Position numbers and translations under genes: made by a program. A stretch of 64,000 bases of DNA from CBDDIP01 sp965279405 (GTDB lineage: Bacteria > Actinomycetota > Acidimicrobiia > Acidimicrobiales > Ilumatobacteraceae): assembly GCA_965279405.1 (NCBI GenBank), contig OZ257157.1, forward strand, positions 3,906,001 through 3,970,000. Direction: 5' to 3'. The notes under the pieces were generated by a model. That model was given only the letters and a program-made list of their open reading frames with translations, was not told the origin of the DNA and made no database searches. Shown piece by piece: positions 52,001 to 59,300 of this stretch; positions within the stretch are counted from its first letter, which is position 1; every line of letters begins with the position of its first letter.

Positions 52001-52717
52001 GCCGTCGGTGTCGACGCGAACGACCGTGTTCGGCTGGCTGGCCATGATCTGCAGGCTCGAGGTGGAGAAGGCGGGGGAGGTGCCGGACGGGTTGCCGACG
52101 TTCTCGCCGACGGGGATCCAGTAGTCGACGCCCCACTTCGACGTGTCGTACGCGGATGCCGACGCGGAGAGCACCGAGCCGAGCGGTGTGGAGAACCCGC
52201 CGGCGGTGATGGTGAAGCCGCGGGTGGACGCAACGCGGTCGCGGCCGTCCCACAGGACCGATGCCGGGTTGCGCGGTGTCGGGATGTTGTTGCGCAGGAC
52301 GAACACGGCTCCGGCGGGCAGCACGTCGCCGGTGCAGTTGACCCCGCACCACGTCTGGGCGTTGCCGTTGGCCGGGTCGCTGTCGCCCCACACCTGCGTG
52401 GTCGGCTGCACGGGGTTGGTCAGGTCGGCCTCGAAGCCGTCCTCCCAGTGGTCGTAGGTCATCACCGCGCCGGCGCCGGCGTTGGTGATGCCGACGGTGA
52501 AGTCGAGCGTCGTGTCGGCGGCGGCGTTGGCGTTCTCCATCGTTGCCTGGGTGGCGTCGGCGTCGAGTGGCACGTAGCCGGTCATCACCGGTGCCGGGAC
52601 GGGGTTGGCCGCGTGCACGCGCACCGTCGACGATGCCGGAGCGACCAGCGCACCGCCTGCGACCAGGGCCGCGACAACGAAGGCGCGCCAGGAGCGCGCC
52701 AGGTTCGAGAGTTCCAC
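49022..52717 (-). CDS. LPTTG surface protein with DUF11 repeats and SdrD-like domain
   Basis: This 1231-residue exported protein starts at GTG 52717 with a signal peptide (hydrophobic core to about residue 25, cleavage near VHAAN). The N-terminal 520 residues are an IgGFc-binding-like beta-rich region. Four DUF11-type Ig-like repeats start near residues 525, 667, 795 and 932, each with S-L/V-T-K/N-T/V. A SdrD/Cna_B-like domain (GDRVWSDIDADGVQDAGEPG) starts near 1062. A Thr/Pro linker, LPTTG near 1195, a membrane helix and RRRR end the chain, a sortase-type anchor. Adhesion or an S-layer role is likely. Confidence 0.9.
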   Translation of the reverse strand: MELSNLARSWRAFVVAALVAGGALVAPASSTVRVHAANPVPAPVMTGYVPLDADATQATMENANAAADTTLDFTVGITNAGAGAVMTYDHWEDGFEADLTNPVQPTTQVWGDSDPANGNAQTWCGVNCTGDVLPAGAVFVLRNNIPTPRNPASVLWDGRDRVASTRGFTITAGGFSTPLGSVLSASASAYDTSKWGVDYWIPVGENVGNPSGTSPAFSTSSLQIMASQPNTVVRVDTDGDGTDDVIDTIGQGEVTFVDGGINRGAHVRSSKPVQVHEGAGDAGASYELRWFTLFPTNLLSADYLNPVGSFVDNQRTITFLFNPGVAAVTVTPTCTGCSGTINLPAGGGASLASPVGRAVRFQGTAPFVAVGASGAQSGAAPGSSGDGSATFDWGFGLVPAGLLTTKASLGWAPGNSNNPPASPVGNRDDDPVWISTLADTTLFVDFDGNPATGASSGSCDGSYDTSIAVTALTSTRIHDATDGDMTGARIYTCDGVKLAGAWGEDAASAPTGAPGFDAGYALVPSTSMVVDKSAGVATDVNGDGRIGPGDEVLFDISIADAGALAFTNVVVNDAMPSGATYIAGSTQLNDGTTTIPFADDAVPPAATPYPFDEGGAAVPNINAGTTMHLTYRLRINDPFPAGTTVTNSVSVGADETDSGDTIIIDLVAADLSLTKTVTTAPSFQGDQATFQVTVSNDGPDQAGGVVVADLLPAGLGFVSATPSQGTYDAGTGLWSVGTIANGGSATLDVVATVTAISATNTAEIVDTDAADPDSTPGNGPNGEDDEDSVTVTVSPSADVSLTKTRDAGPAANGDTSFTLTVTNSGTATATGVTVVDQAPAGATFVSAAPNTSAGVDGTFDGGTGSWTVPALPTGATAVMHVVYRTNGTAGFNAAQVSAMNEHDVDSTPGTAPLDNINPPDEDDEARVAIPGLADLSVTNVVSTAPTHVGDLVTFTVTVRNDGPTDATGVVVRDLLPASLVFVSSSPSVGTYDASTGQWIVGGLPDGATQTLTITARVMSDAPIVTTAEVSAANVIDIDSTPSNGVAAEDDQQSASVGVTGSTIGDRVWSDIDADGVQDAGEPGIAGLPVHVVWAGPNNLIGDGDDVTTNTTTDSAGGWTVTGLPAGSFRVTVDTTAFPSGTATPTFDLDGTATPGRADISLGAGQVRADVDFGYNLLASAAPTTSTTAPPLVGGALPTTGGDTEPAMLLAAILACGGAVMLVVSRRRRAEG

Positions 52718-52770
52718 CGAGCACTTCTTTCATCAACGGGCGATCGCGCGCCCTCCGTCCGTTGCGAAAG

Positions 52771-52795
52771 ATCGGCGGTTCCTGATGCGGCTTGA
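52771..52795 (-). promoter_or_regulatory. candidate sigma-28-like promoter of the surface protein gene
   Basis: On the minus strand TCAA (52795-52792), a 15-base spacer and GCCGAT (52776-52771) resemble the -35 (TAAA) and -10 (GCCGATAA) of sigma-28/WhiG-type promoters. The GTG start follows 53 bases later. The upstream kinase ends at 52822, so this gap is the only room for a promoter. The -35 differs from TAAA. Confidence 0.4.
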
Positions 52796-52821
52796 GTAAT
52801 AGTTTTACGTCGGGTGATCGA

Positions 52822-54192
52822 TCAACCGGTTCGGGGGAGCCGGAACGACAGACGGGCCCCGCCCGTCGGCGCGACACCGGCGGCGACGCTGCCGCCCATG
52901 GCGGTGACGAGCTCGCGCACGATGGCCAGCCCGAGGCCGCTGGCGTTCTCCCGCCGGTCGGGCACCGCGCGCGCAACGTAGAGCCGTTCGAACACGTGTG
53001 GCAGATCGGTGGCGGCGATGCCCGGACCGTCGTCGTCGACGGTCACCTCGCCCCAGTCGCCGTCGACGCGGGCGGTGATGACCACGCTGGCCGCGGCGTA
53101 CTTGCATGCGTTCTCGAGCAGGTTGGCCAGCACCTGGGCCAACCGGTCGGGGTCGGCGCGCACGGTCACCGGGTCGGGCGCGAGCGTGCGCACGACGATG
53201 CCGCGATCGCTGACCGTGAAGCCCATCGACGCGGTGGCCACCGCGGCAGCCAGATCGACGGTGACCGGGGTGAGCGAGAACGAGCTCGCCTGGACCTTGG
53301 CGAGGTCGAGCAGGTCGGCCACCAACCGCTCCAGGCGCTGCGACTCGGAGCGGATCACGCCGGCGGCGTGCAACGGCTCGGCGTTGCCATCGGTGATCGC
53401 CTCCGCGTACCCGCGGATCGAGGTCAGCGGCGTGCGCAGATCGTGGCTCACCGACAGCAGGAACTGCTGCTCCAACATGCGCGCCCGCTGCAACGAGGAC
53501 GCCATCTCGTTGATGCTGCGCGCCAGTTCGCCGACCTCGTCGTGCGCGTTGCCCACCGCGACGCGGGTGGCCAGCTGCCCGGCGGCGATCCGTTGCGTGG
53601 CAACCGACGCGTCGCGGATCGGCTTGCTCAGGCGGCGACCGAGCAGGAGAGCGATCAGGACGCCGAGGGCAACCGTTGCCGCGGCGACGAGGAGGAAGAA
53701 GCGCACCGACGCACCGAGTCCGGCATTGGCCTGGCGAGTGAGCACGACGACGACCAGTCGACCGGTGGGCAACGTCGATGCTGCAGCGGCGAACACGGTG
53801 TTGCCGCTGTTGCCGCTGACGGTGGCGCCGGTGGCCAACGCCGGCGGGTCGATGTCGTCGAGTCGCACGCCGATCGGCAGCTCGTCGGCGGGGAGCTGAC
53901 CGGCGGCGTCACCGAGCAGCACGTGGATCTCGTCGAAGACGACGAGGTCCTTCAACGCCGACAGCTGCCGCAGACGGCGACGGACCGCTGCCTCGTAGCG
54001 CGGGTCGGAGGGTTCGACGCCGACGTCGAGCAGCGTGTCGAACTGGGCGGCGACGGACTCCACCTGACCGCGCAGGTCGCGTTCGGTGGTGTGCCGGGCG
54101 CGCACGTTGGCGAGCACGATCGTGCCGCCGCCGACGAGGAACAGCGTCGCCACGATGACGCCGACGATGACGAGCGTGAGGCGACGGGTCAT
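52822..54192 (-). CDS. sensor histidine kinase
   Basis: This 456-residue membrane kinase has two transmembrane helices (about residues 8-28 and 165-190) around an extracytoplasmic sensor, then HAMP, HisKA with His250 in VSHDLRTPLTS, and HATPase_c with NLLENACKYA, VDDDGPGI and GLGLAIVRELV. It lies 45 bases after the response regulator in the same direction and completes a two-component system. The next gene downstream is the LPTTG surface protein, a possible target. Confidence 0.94.
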   Translation of the reverse strand: MTRRLTLVIVGVIVATLFLVGGGTIVLANVRARHTTERDLRGQVESVAAQFDTLLDVGVEPSDPRYEAAVRRRLRQLSALKDLVVFDEIHVLLGDAAGQLPADELPIGVRLDDIDPPALATGATVSGNSGNTVFAAAASTLPTGRLVVVVLTRQANAGLGASVRFFLLVAAATVALGVLIALLLGRRLSKPIRDASVATQRIAAGQLATRVAVGNAHDEVGELARSINEMASSLQRARMLEQQFLLSVSHDLRTPLTSIRGYAEAITDGNAEPLHAAGVIRSESQRLERLVADLLDLAKVQASSFSLTPVTVDLAAAVATASMGFTVSDRGIVVRTLAPDPVTVRADPDRLAQVLANLLENACKYAAASVVITARVDGDWGEVTVDDDGPGIAATDLPHVFERLYVARAVPDRRENASGLGLAIVRELVTAMGGSVAAGVAPTGGARLSFRLPRTG

Positions 54193-54237
54193 GTGCTGGT
54201 CATCATCGGGTGCAGATGTGAGGGAACCATGAACCGT

Positions 54238-54933
54238 TCAGCCGAGCCGGTAGCCGATGCCCCACACCGTTGCCAGCGGGAGGTCGTCACCGAGCTTCTT
54301 GCGCAGCTGGCGCACGTGCACGTCCACGGTGCGGTCGTCGCCTTCCCAGCCGGCGCCCCACACCGCATCGAGGAGCTGCTGGCGGGACAGCGCGAGCCCC
54401 TGGTTGCGAGCGAGGTGGGCGAGCAGGTCGAATTCGCGCGTCGCCAGTGGCACTGCGTCGCCACGGACGCGCGCTTCGCGTCGTGCATCGTCGACGACGA
54501 TGTCGTCACCGATCGGGACGGTCGTCCGATCGGCGGTCGGCGCTGGCTGACCGCGGCGCAGGATCGCCTTCACCCGGGCGACCAGCTCGCGCGGCGAGAA
54601 CGGTTTGGTGACGTAGTCGTCGGCGCCGAGCTCCAGCCCGAGCACCCGATCGATCTCGCCGTCGCGGGCGGTGAGGAAGAGCACGGGCACCGCCGAGGTG
54701 GCGCGGACGCGCCGGCAGACCTCGAAGCCGTCGATGCCCGGCAGGCCGACGTCGAGGACGACCAGCACGGGGGAGTGCTGCGCGATCAGCTCCAGCCCGC
54801 GCTCGCCGGACGGGCCCTGCAGGACCCGGAACCCCGCGTTGCGCAGGTACAGGTCGACGAGGTCGGCGATGTTCGGTTCGTCCTCGATGACCACGATGGT
54901 CGACTCGCGGCTCGGTTCGGGCACGGGCCTCAT
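54238..54933 (-). CDS. OmpR-family response regulator
   Basis: This 231-residue regulator has a receiver domain with Asp61 (LVVLDVGLPG), the Lys in DDYVTKPFSP and a C-terminal winged helix (LATREFDLLAHLA to WGIGYRL). ATG 54933 diverges from the trp-linked ABM gene; CAGCGT 6 bases upstream of the ATG is a weak -10 candidate. The GAACCATGAACC direct repeat just after its stop (about 54224-54235) may be a binding site, which is speculative. Confidence 0.94.
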   Translation of the reverse strand: MRPVPEPSRESTIVVIEDEPNIADLVDLYLRNAGFRVLQGPSGERGLELIAQHSPVLVVLDVGLPGIDGFEVCRRVRATSAVPVLFLTARDGEIDRVLGLELGADDYVTKPFSPRELVARVKAILRRGQPAPTADRTTVPIGDDIVVDDARREARVRGDAVPLATREFDLLAHLARNQGLALSRQQLLDAVWGAGWEGDDRTVDVHVRQLRKKLGDDLPLATVWGIGYRLG

Positions 54934-54946
54934 GGTGGCACGCTGG

Positions 54947-54952
54947 TACCGT
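54947..54952 (+). promoter_or_regulatory. candidate -10 element (TACCGT) of the ABM-trp operon
   Basis: TACCGT lies 7 bases before ATG 54960, so the operon is probably transcribed without a leader. It overlaps the palindrome GGTACC of the divergent regulator promoter region. Confidence 0.5.
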
Positions 54953-54959
54953 GACGTGC

Positions 54960-55280
54960 ATGGACCTCACCAACAACATCGCCGTCATCGCCAAGATCCC
55001 CGCACTGCCGGGCAAGCGTGACGAGCTCGTTGCCGGCCTGCAGACCGCACTCGCCAACGTCGAGTCCGAGTCCGGGACGCTGACCTACATCCTCCACCTC
55101 GACACCAAGGACGAGGACGTCGTGTGGTTCTACGAGTACTACTCCGACGAGGCCGCCTTCGCCGCCCACGGTTCGTCCGAGGGCATGAAGGCCGTCGGCG
55201 CCGCGCTGCGCAACGTTGCCGGCGGTCGCCCCGAGCTGACCATCCTGAAGCCGGTCGGCGGCAAGGGAGTTCCGTCCTGA
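54960..55280 (+). CDS. antibiotic biosynthesis monooxygenase (ABM) domain protein
   Basis: This 106-residue ferredoxin-fold ABM domain protein has IAVIAKIPALPGKRDEL and YILHLDTKDEDVVWFYEYYSDEAAFAAH, the family hallmarks. Members are quinol monooxygenases or small heme/ligand-binding proteins. ATG 54960 is preferred over GTG 54951 by the -10-like element. Its stop overlaps the trpC CTG start, so it leads the tryptophan operon, although a metabolic link to tryptophan is not evident. Confidence 0.88.
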   Translation: MDLTNNIAVIAKIPALPGKRDELVAGLQTALANVESESGTLTYILHLDTKDEDVVWFYEYYSDEAAFAAHGSSEGMKAVGAALRNVAGGRPELTILKPVGGKGVPS

Positions 55281-56065
55281 CCGACGGTTCGCCGACCTAC
55301 CTCGACCGCATCCTGGCTCGCCATCGCGAGCAGGCGGCCGATGACCACCGCCCACTCGCGGGCTTGCTCGACGAGGCCCGTTCGCTGCCGCCCGCTCGCG
55401 GCTTTCGTGCCGCGCTCGCGGCCGCGACCGGGCTGGCGGTGATCAGCGAGATCAAGCGGCGCTCGCCGTCGAAGGGCGACCTCAACACGACGCTCGATCC
55501 GGCAGCGATCGCAGGGGCGTACGCCGCCGGCGGCGCCACCTGCCTGTCCGTGCTGACCGACGAGGAGTTCTTCGGCGGCTCCGTCGCCGACCTGCAGGCG
55601 GCGCGCTCCGCCTGCTCGTTGCCGGTGCTGCGCAAGGACTTCACGGTGGGACCGCGTGACGTCGCCGACGCACGCCTGATGGGCGCCGACTGCGTGCTGC
55701 TGATCGCTGCCGCGCTCGGACGCGACGAGCTGATCGAGCTGCACGGTCTGGCCGCGTCGATCGGTCTCGACGTGCTCGTCGAGATCCACGACGAAGCCGA
55801 GCTCGAGGTGGCTGTCGCTGCCGACGCCACGCTCGTGGGCGTCAACCAACGCGACCTCGTCACGTTCCAGGTCGATCACGCGCGCGCCGTGCGCATGGCC
55901 GGGCTGATCCCGGACGGAGTGGTGCGCATCGCCGAGAGCGGCGTGCGCGGTCACGACGATGCCGCCGCGCTGCGCCGTGCGGGGTACCACGCGGTGCTCG
56001 TCGGCGAGACGCTGGTCACCGCCGGCGACCCGGCTGCGGCAATCACCGAGCTCACGCGAGCCTGA
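55277..56065 (+). CDS. trpC: indole-3-glycerol phosphate synthase (apparent CTG start)
   Basis: TrpC closes the indole ring in tryptophan synthesis. This 262-residue TIM barrel has PTYLDRILARHREQ, AVISEIKRRSPSKGDL, the phosphate loop RKDFTV and LVGVNQRDL, and ends with ESGV. No ATG, GTG or TTG lies between the upstream stop and the conserved N-terminus. CTG 55277 overlaps the ABM stop (CTGA) and has GGGAG 7 bases upstream, the usual coupling pattern here. The only alternative, GTG 55124, would add 51 arginine-rich residues. Confidence 0.92.
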   Translation: MTDGSPTYLDRILARHREQAADDHRPLAGLLDEARSLPPARGFRAALAAATGLAVISEIKRRSPSKGDLNTTLDPAAIAGAYAAGGATCLSVLTDEEFFGGSVADLQAARSACSLPVLRKDFTVGPRDVADARLMGADCVLLIAAALGRDELIELHGLAASIGLDVLVEIHDEAELEVAVAADATLVGVNQRDLVTFQVDHARAVRMAGLIPDGVVRIAESGVRGHDDAAALRRAGYHAVLVGETLVTAGDPAAAITELTRA

Positions 56066-56070
56066 CCCAC

Positions 56071-56076
56071 TACCGT
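56071..56076 (+). promoter_or_regulatory. candidate -10 element (TACCGT) before trpF
   Basis: TACCGT lies 9 bases before ATG 56086, so trpF-trpB-trpA may also have an internal promoter. Confidence 0.35.
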
Positions 56077-56085
56077 GGCCTCTGC

Positions 56086-56745
56086 ATGTTCGTGAAGATC
56101 TGCGGGATCACCAATGAGGATGACGCCCTGCTCGCTGTTGCCATGGGCGCCGACGCGGTCGGGTTCGTGTTCGCCCCGTCGCCGCGCCAGATCGCCCCGC
56201 AGCAGGTGTACGACATCACCCGTCGCCTGCCACCGGAGATCCTCACCGTGGGCGTGTTCCGCGACGAGCACCCGAGCCGGATCATCGACACGGTCAACCG
56301 CTCGGGCGTGAAGGCCGCGCAGCTCCACGGCCACGAGACGCCGGGCATGGTCGCCGACGTCGCCGAGCGGGTTCGCTGGGTGATCAAGGCCGTCGTCGCC
56401 GGATCGCCCGACGCCGTGCACGCCGACCAGTTCGGCACCGACCTGATCCTCGTCGACGCTCCCAGCCCGGGCTCCGGGGTGGTGTTCGACTGGTCGCTCG
56501 TCGACGACGTCGCTCCCGGTCCGCGACTGATCCTGGCCGGTGGGCTCGACCCGGACAACGTCGCTGCCGCCGTGGCCCGAGTGCGCCCGTGGGGCGTCGA
56601 CGTCAGCTCCGGCGTCGAGCGTTCGCCGGGCAAGAAGGACGCGTTGAAGGTGAAGGCGTTCATCGAGCGAGCCCGTGCGGCAGCACCCGAACTGCACCGC
56701 GGCCAGGACGAGATGCCGTACGACTGGGCGGATGACGAGCTGTGA
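56086..56745 (+). CDS. trpF: phosphoribosylanthranilate isomerase
   Basis: TrpF performs the Amadori rearrangement of phosphoribosylanthranilate. This 219-residue TIM barrel has the catalytic Cys in FVKICGIT, GFVFAPSPRQI, QLHGHE, the Asp in LILVDAPSPG and DVSSGVERSPGKKD. A short acidic tail extends past the barrel. It is separate from trpC, unlike the fused or PriA forms of other actinobacteria. The stop overlaps the trpB start as GTGA. Confidence 0.95.
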   Translation: MFVKICGITNEDDALLAVAMGADAVGFVFAPSPRQIAPQQVYDITRRLPPEILTVGVFRDEHPSRIIDTVNRSGVKAAQLHGHETPGMVADVAERVRWVIKAVVAGSPDAVHADQFGTDLILVDAPSPGSGVVFDWSLVDDVAPGPRLILAGGLDPDNVAAAVARVRPWGVDVSSGVERSPGKKDALKVKAFIERARAAAPELHRGQDEMPYDWADDEL

Positions 56746-57932
56746 TCCAAGATGGCGCGGTGTCGCCGCCAACAACCAGCTTGATGTCCGAACCCTCGCC
56801 CACCGGCCGCTTCGGTGAGTTCGGCGGACGGTTCGTCCCCGAGACCCTCGTCCCCGCCTGCCAGGAGCTGGAGGCGGCGTTCCGCGAGGCATGGGCCGAT
56901 CCGTCGTTCCGCGACGAGCTCGACCACCTGCTGCGCACCTACGCCGGTCGCCCGTCGATCGTCACCGAGTGCACCAACCTCGGTGAGCAGCTCGGCTTGC
57001 GGCTGATCCTCAAGCGTGAGGACCTCAATCACACCGGCTCGCACAAGATCAACAACGTGCTCGGTCAGGCGTTGCTGGCCAAGCGGATGGGCAAGCGGCG
57101 CATCGTTGCCGAGACCGGCGCCGGCCAGCACGGCGTCGCCAGCGCCACCGCCGCTGCGTTGCTCGGCATGGAGTGCAAGGTCTACATGGGCGCCGTCGAC
57201 GTGGCTCGCCAGGAGCTCAACGTGTTCCGCATGCGCCTCCTCGGTTCCGAGGTGGAAGCGGTCACCAGTGGCAGCCGCACGTTGAAGGACGCGGTGAACG
57301 AGGCGATGCGCGACTGGGTGGCCTCGGTGGAGACCACGCACTACTGCCTCGGCTCGGTGATGGGCCCGCACCCGTACCCGTGGATGGTGCGCGAGTTCCA
57401 CCGCGTCGTCGGCGACGAGGCGCACGCGCAGCTCGTCGAGCTGACCGGCGACGTGCCCGACGTGGTCGTCGCCTGCGTCGGCGGCGGCTCCAACGCGATC
57501 GGCATCTTCAGCGGCTTCGTCGACACGCGGGCCCGCCTCGTCGGCGTCGAACCGGCGGGCGGAGCGGCCGTCGGTCGCGGGCAGCCCGGCGTCGTGCACG
57601 GCATGCGCAGCTACCTGATGCAGGACGAGTACGGCCAGGTGCTGGAGGCCGAGAGCATCAGCGCCGGCCTCGACTACCCCGGTGTCGGCCCCGAGCACTC
57701 GTACCTCGGATCGATCGGGCGGGCCGAGTACCCGTCGGTCACCGACGCCGAGGTGATCGAGGCGTTCCAGCTGCTGGCCAAGTCGGAGGGCATCATCACC
57801 GCGCTCGAATCGGCGCACGCGCTGGCCTGGATCGTGCGCGCCGCGCCGGAGCTGCAGGGTCAGACGGTGCTGATGAACCTCTCCGGCCGCGGCGACAAGG
57901 ACGTCGCCCAGATGATGGACATCCTGAAGTGA
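56742..57932 (+). CDS. trpB: tryptophan synthase beta subunit
   Basis: TrpB is the PLP-dependent enzyme that joins indole and serine. The PLP Lys is in HTGSHKINN (about residue 103), with GAGQHG, VACVGGGSNAIG for phosphate binding and LNLSGRGDKD near the end. The length of 396 residues is normal. GTG 56742 overlaps the trpF stop; the first 15 residues are not conserved, and ATG 56784 is an alternative start. Confidence 0.97.
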   Translation: MIQDGAVSPPTTSLMSEPSPTGRFGEFGGRFVPETLVPACQELEAAFREAWADPSFRDELDHLLRTYAGRPSIVTECTNLGEQLGLRLILKREDLNHTGSHKINNVLGQALLAKRMGKRRIVAETGAGQHGVASATAAALLGMECKVYMGAVDVARQELNVFRMRLLGSEVEAVTSGSRTLKDAVNEAMRDWVASVETTHYCLGSVMGPHPYPWMVREFHRVVGDEAHAQLVELTGDVPDVVVACVGGGSNAIGIFSGFVDTRARLVGVEPAGGAAVGRGQPGVVHGMRSYLMQDEYGQVLEAESISAGLDYPGVGPEHSYLGSIGRAEYPSVTDAEVIEAFQLLAKSEGIITALESAHALAWIVRAAPELQGQTVLMNLSGRGDKDVAQMMDILK

Positions 57933-58711
57933 GCGTCACGACGTTCGGCACCCTGGAAGCCGCGCTGCGCGCCAAGCGTGCTGCAGGTCGCAAGCTCCTC
58001 GTGCCGTACATCACAGGCGGTTACCCCGGCTGGGCCGACGCGGTCCGTGCGGCGGCGGCCAACGGCGCCGATGCGATCGAGATCGGCATCCCGTTCAGCG
58101 ATCCGGTGATGGACGGCCCGGTCATCCAGCAGGCATCGCAGGAGGCGCTGGACGCCGGCGCCAACCCGGTGTCGATCCTCGAGGAAGCCCGCGACCTCGA
58201 TGTCGCCATCCCGCTGGCGGTGATGACGTACTACAACACCGTGCACCACGCCGGCCACGTGCGGTTCGCCGAGCAATTGCGTGCCGCGGGCATCGTCGCC
58301 GCGATCGTGCCCGACCTGCCGCTCGAGGAGTCCGGCGAGTGGTGCGAGGCGGCCGACGCGTCCGGCATCGAGACCGTGATGCTCGCCGCTCCGACCGCGC
58401 CCGACGAGCGGCTGCCGCGGGTTGCTGCCCGCGCTCGCGGGTTCGTCTACTCGGTCGGTCTGCTCGGGGTCACGGGAGAACGTGCGCAGCTGGCGGCAAC
58501 GGCCACCGCGCTGGCCGCTCGCCTGAAGGCGATCACCGACGTGCCGGTGCTCGTCGGCGTCGGCGTGTCCAACGCCGAGCAGGCGGCCGAAGCGGTCCGC
58601 GTCGCCGACGGTGTCGTGCAGGGCGCTTCGGTGATGCGCCGGATGCTCGACGACGGTCCGGATGCGGTGGGGGAGTACGTCGCCGCCGTCCGCGCCGCGA
58701 TCGACGGATGA
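57929..58711 (+). CDS. trpA: tryptophan synthase alpha subunit
   Basis: TrpA cleaves indole-3-glycerol phosphate and passes indole to TrpB. This 260-residue TIM barrel has LVPYITGGYPG, the catalytic Glu in IEIGIPFSDPVMDGP with its Asp, and GVGVSNAEQA for the phosphate. GTG 57929 overlaps the trpB stop (GTGA). Its stop overlaps the ATG of the next small gene. Confidence 0.97.
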   Translation: MSVTTFGTLEAALRAKRAAGRKLLVPYITGGYPGWADAVRAAAANGADAIEIGIPFSDPVMDGPVIQQASQEALDAGANPVSILEEARDLDVAIPLAVMTYYNTVHHAGHVRFAEQLRAAGIVAAIVPDLPLEESGEWCEAADASGIETVMLAAPTAPDERLPRVAARARGFVYSVGLLGVTGERAQLAATATALAARLKAITDVPVLVGVGVSNAEQAAEAVRVADGVVQGASVMRRMLDDGPDAVGEYVAAVRAAIDG

Positions 58712-59034
58712 GCGAGCTGCCGGCGCAGGTGCCGTTCGATCCGGACTGCGAGCTGTGCGAGGCCGCACGGCTCAGCGACTGGTTCTTCGAGGACGACCTG
58801 TGCTGGGTGGCCGAGTGCGAGTCGTGCAACGTGCCGATGGTGGTCTGGAAAGCACACGACCCGAGCCCCCCAGAGGAGGTTCGGGTCGTGTTGTTCGATC
58901 GATTAGGAGCGGTGGTGCAAGCGCACTACGAGGCCGTCGACTTCTACATCGACGACCGCTTGCGCAGCATTCCCACGCACTACCACGCGCATGCCCGGCC
59001 TCGCAGGTTTCCCGGCGGCTTGCGCCGTCGTTGA
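58708..59034 (+). CDS. small HIT-like protein of unknown function
   Basis: This 108-residue protein begins with CELC (residues 14-17), has WFFEDDLCWVAECESCNVPMVVWKAH and ends THYHAHARPRR. The order of these pieces recalls a HIT domain (C-x-x-C, strand EDD-x-C-x-V, H-x-H-x-x-x-P-R), but the active-site H-x-H-x-H is incomplete. ATG overlaps the trpA stop, so it is the last gene of the trp operon. Four Cys might bind zinc. The function is unknown. Confidence 0.72.
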   Translation: MSELPAQVPFDPDCELCEAARLSDWFFEDDLCWVAECESCNVPMVVWKAHDPSPPEEVRVVLFDRLGAVVQAHYEAVDFYIDDRLRSIPTHYHAHARPRRFPGGLRRR

Positions 59035-59300
59035 CCCGCTCACCGGTCACGTGTTGGTGAAAGTGCTCAGCAGGGCTTGGTCAGGTGCATCGTCAGTCTC
59101 CCGTGTCGATTGGCTGGTGCGATGCAACGATGACGACTTCCGTGAAGGAATTCGCAACCAATGGTCACGAACCGTCAAGGTTGAACACGCAGCGTCACTT
59201 TAACACTGGGGGTGGAGCGCCTTGCAAATTTCTTGACGGAAAAGATTTCTGTGGTGGTTCGTGGACGCTGCGTGGTCGCTTGACGAACTACACTGTGGTG
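59035..59300. other. 266-base AT-richer gap before the peroxiredoxin gene
   Basis: No gene is seen here. Between about 59150 and 59300 the base composition is much lower in GC than the flanks, with TTGAC twice (59233, 59280) and TTTAAC at 59199. It probably holds promoter elements for the bcp-fabZ operon. Confidence 0.5.
59289..59294 (+). promoter_or_regulatory. candidate -10 element (TACACT) for bcp-fabZ
   Basis: TACACT lies 6 bases before ATG 59301, so the mRNA would start on the start codon. The hexamer CGCTGC 17 bases further up is a poor -35. Confidence 0.5.

Noticed and set aside
59085..59300. N-terminal extension of the peroxiredoxin from ATG 59085
   Set aside because: The added 72 residues have no homology, the composition is intergenic, and ATG 59301 begins the conserved peroxiredoxin region.
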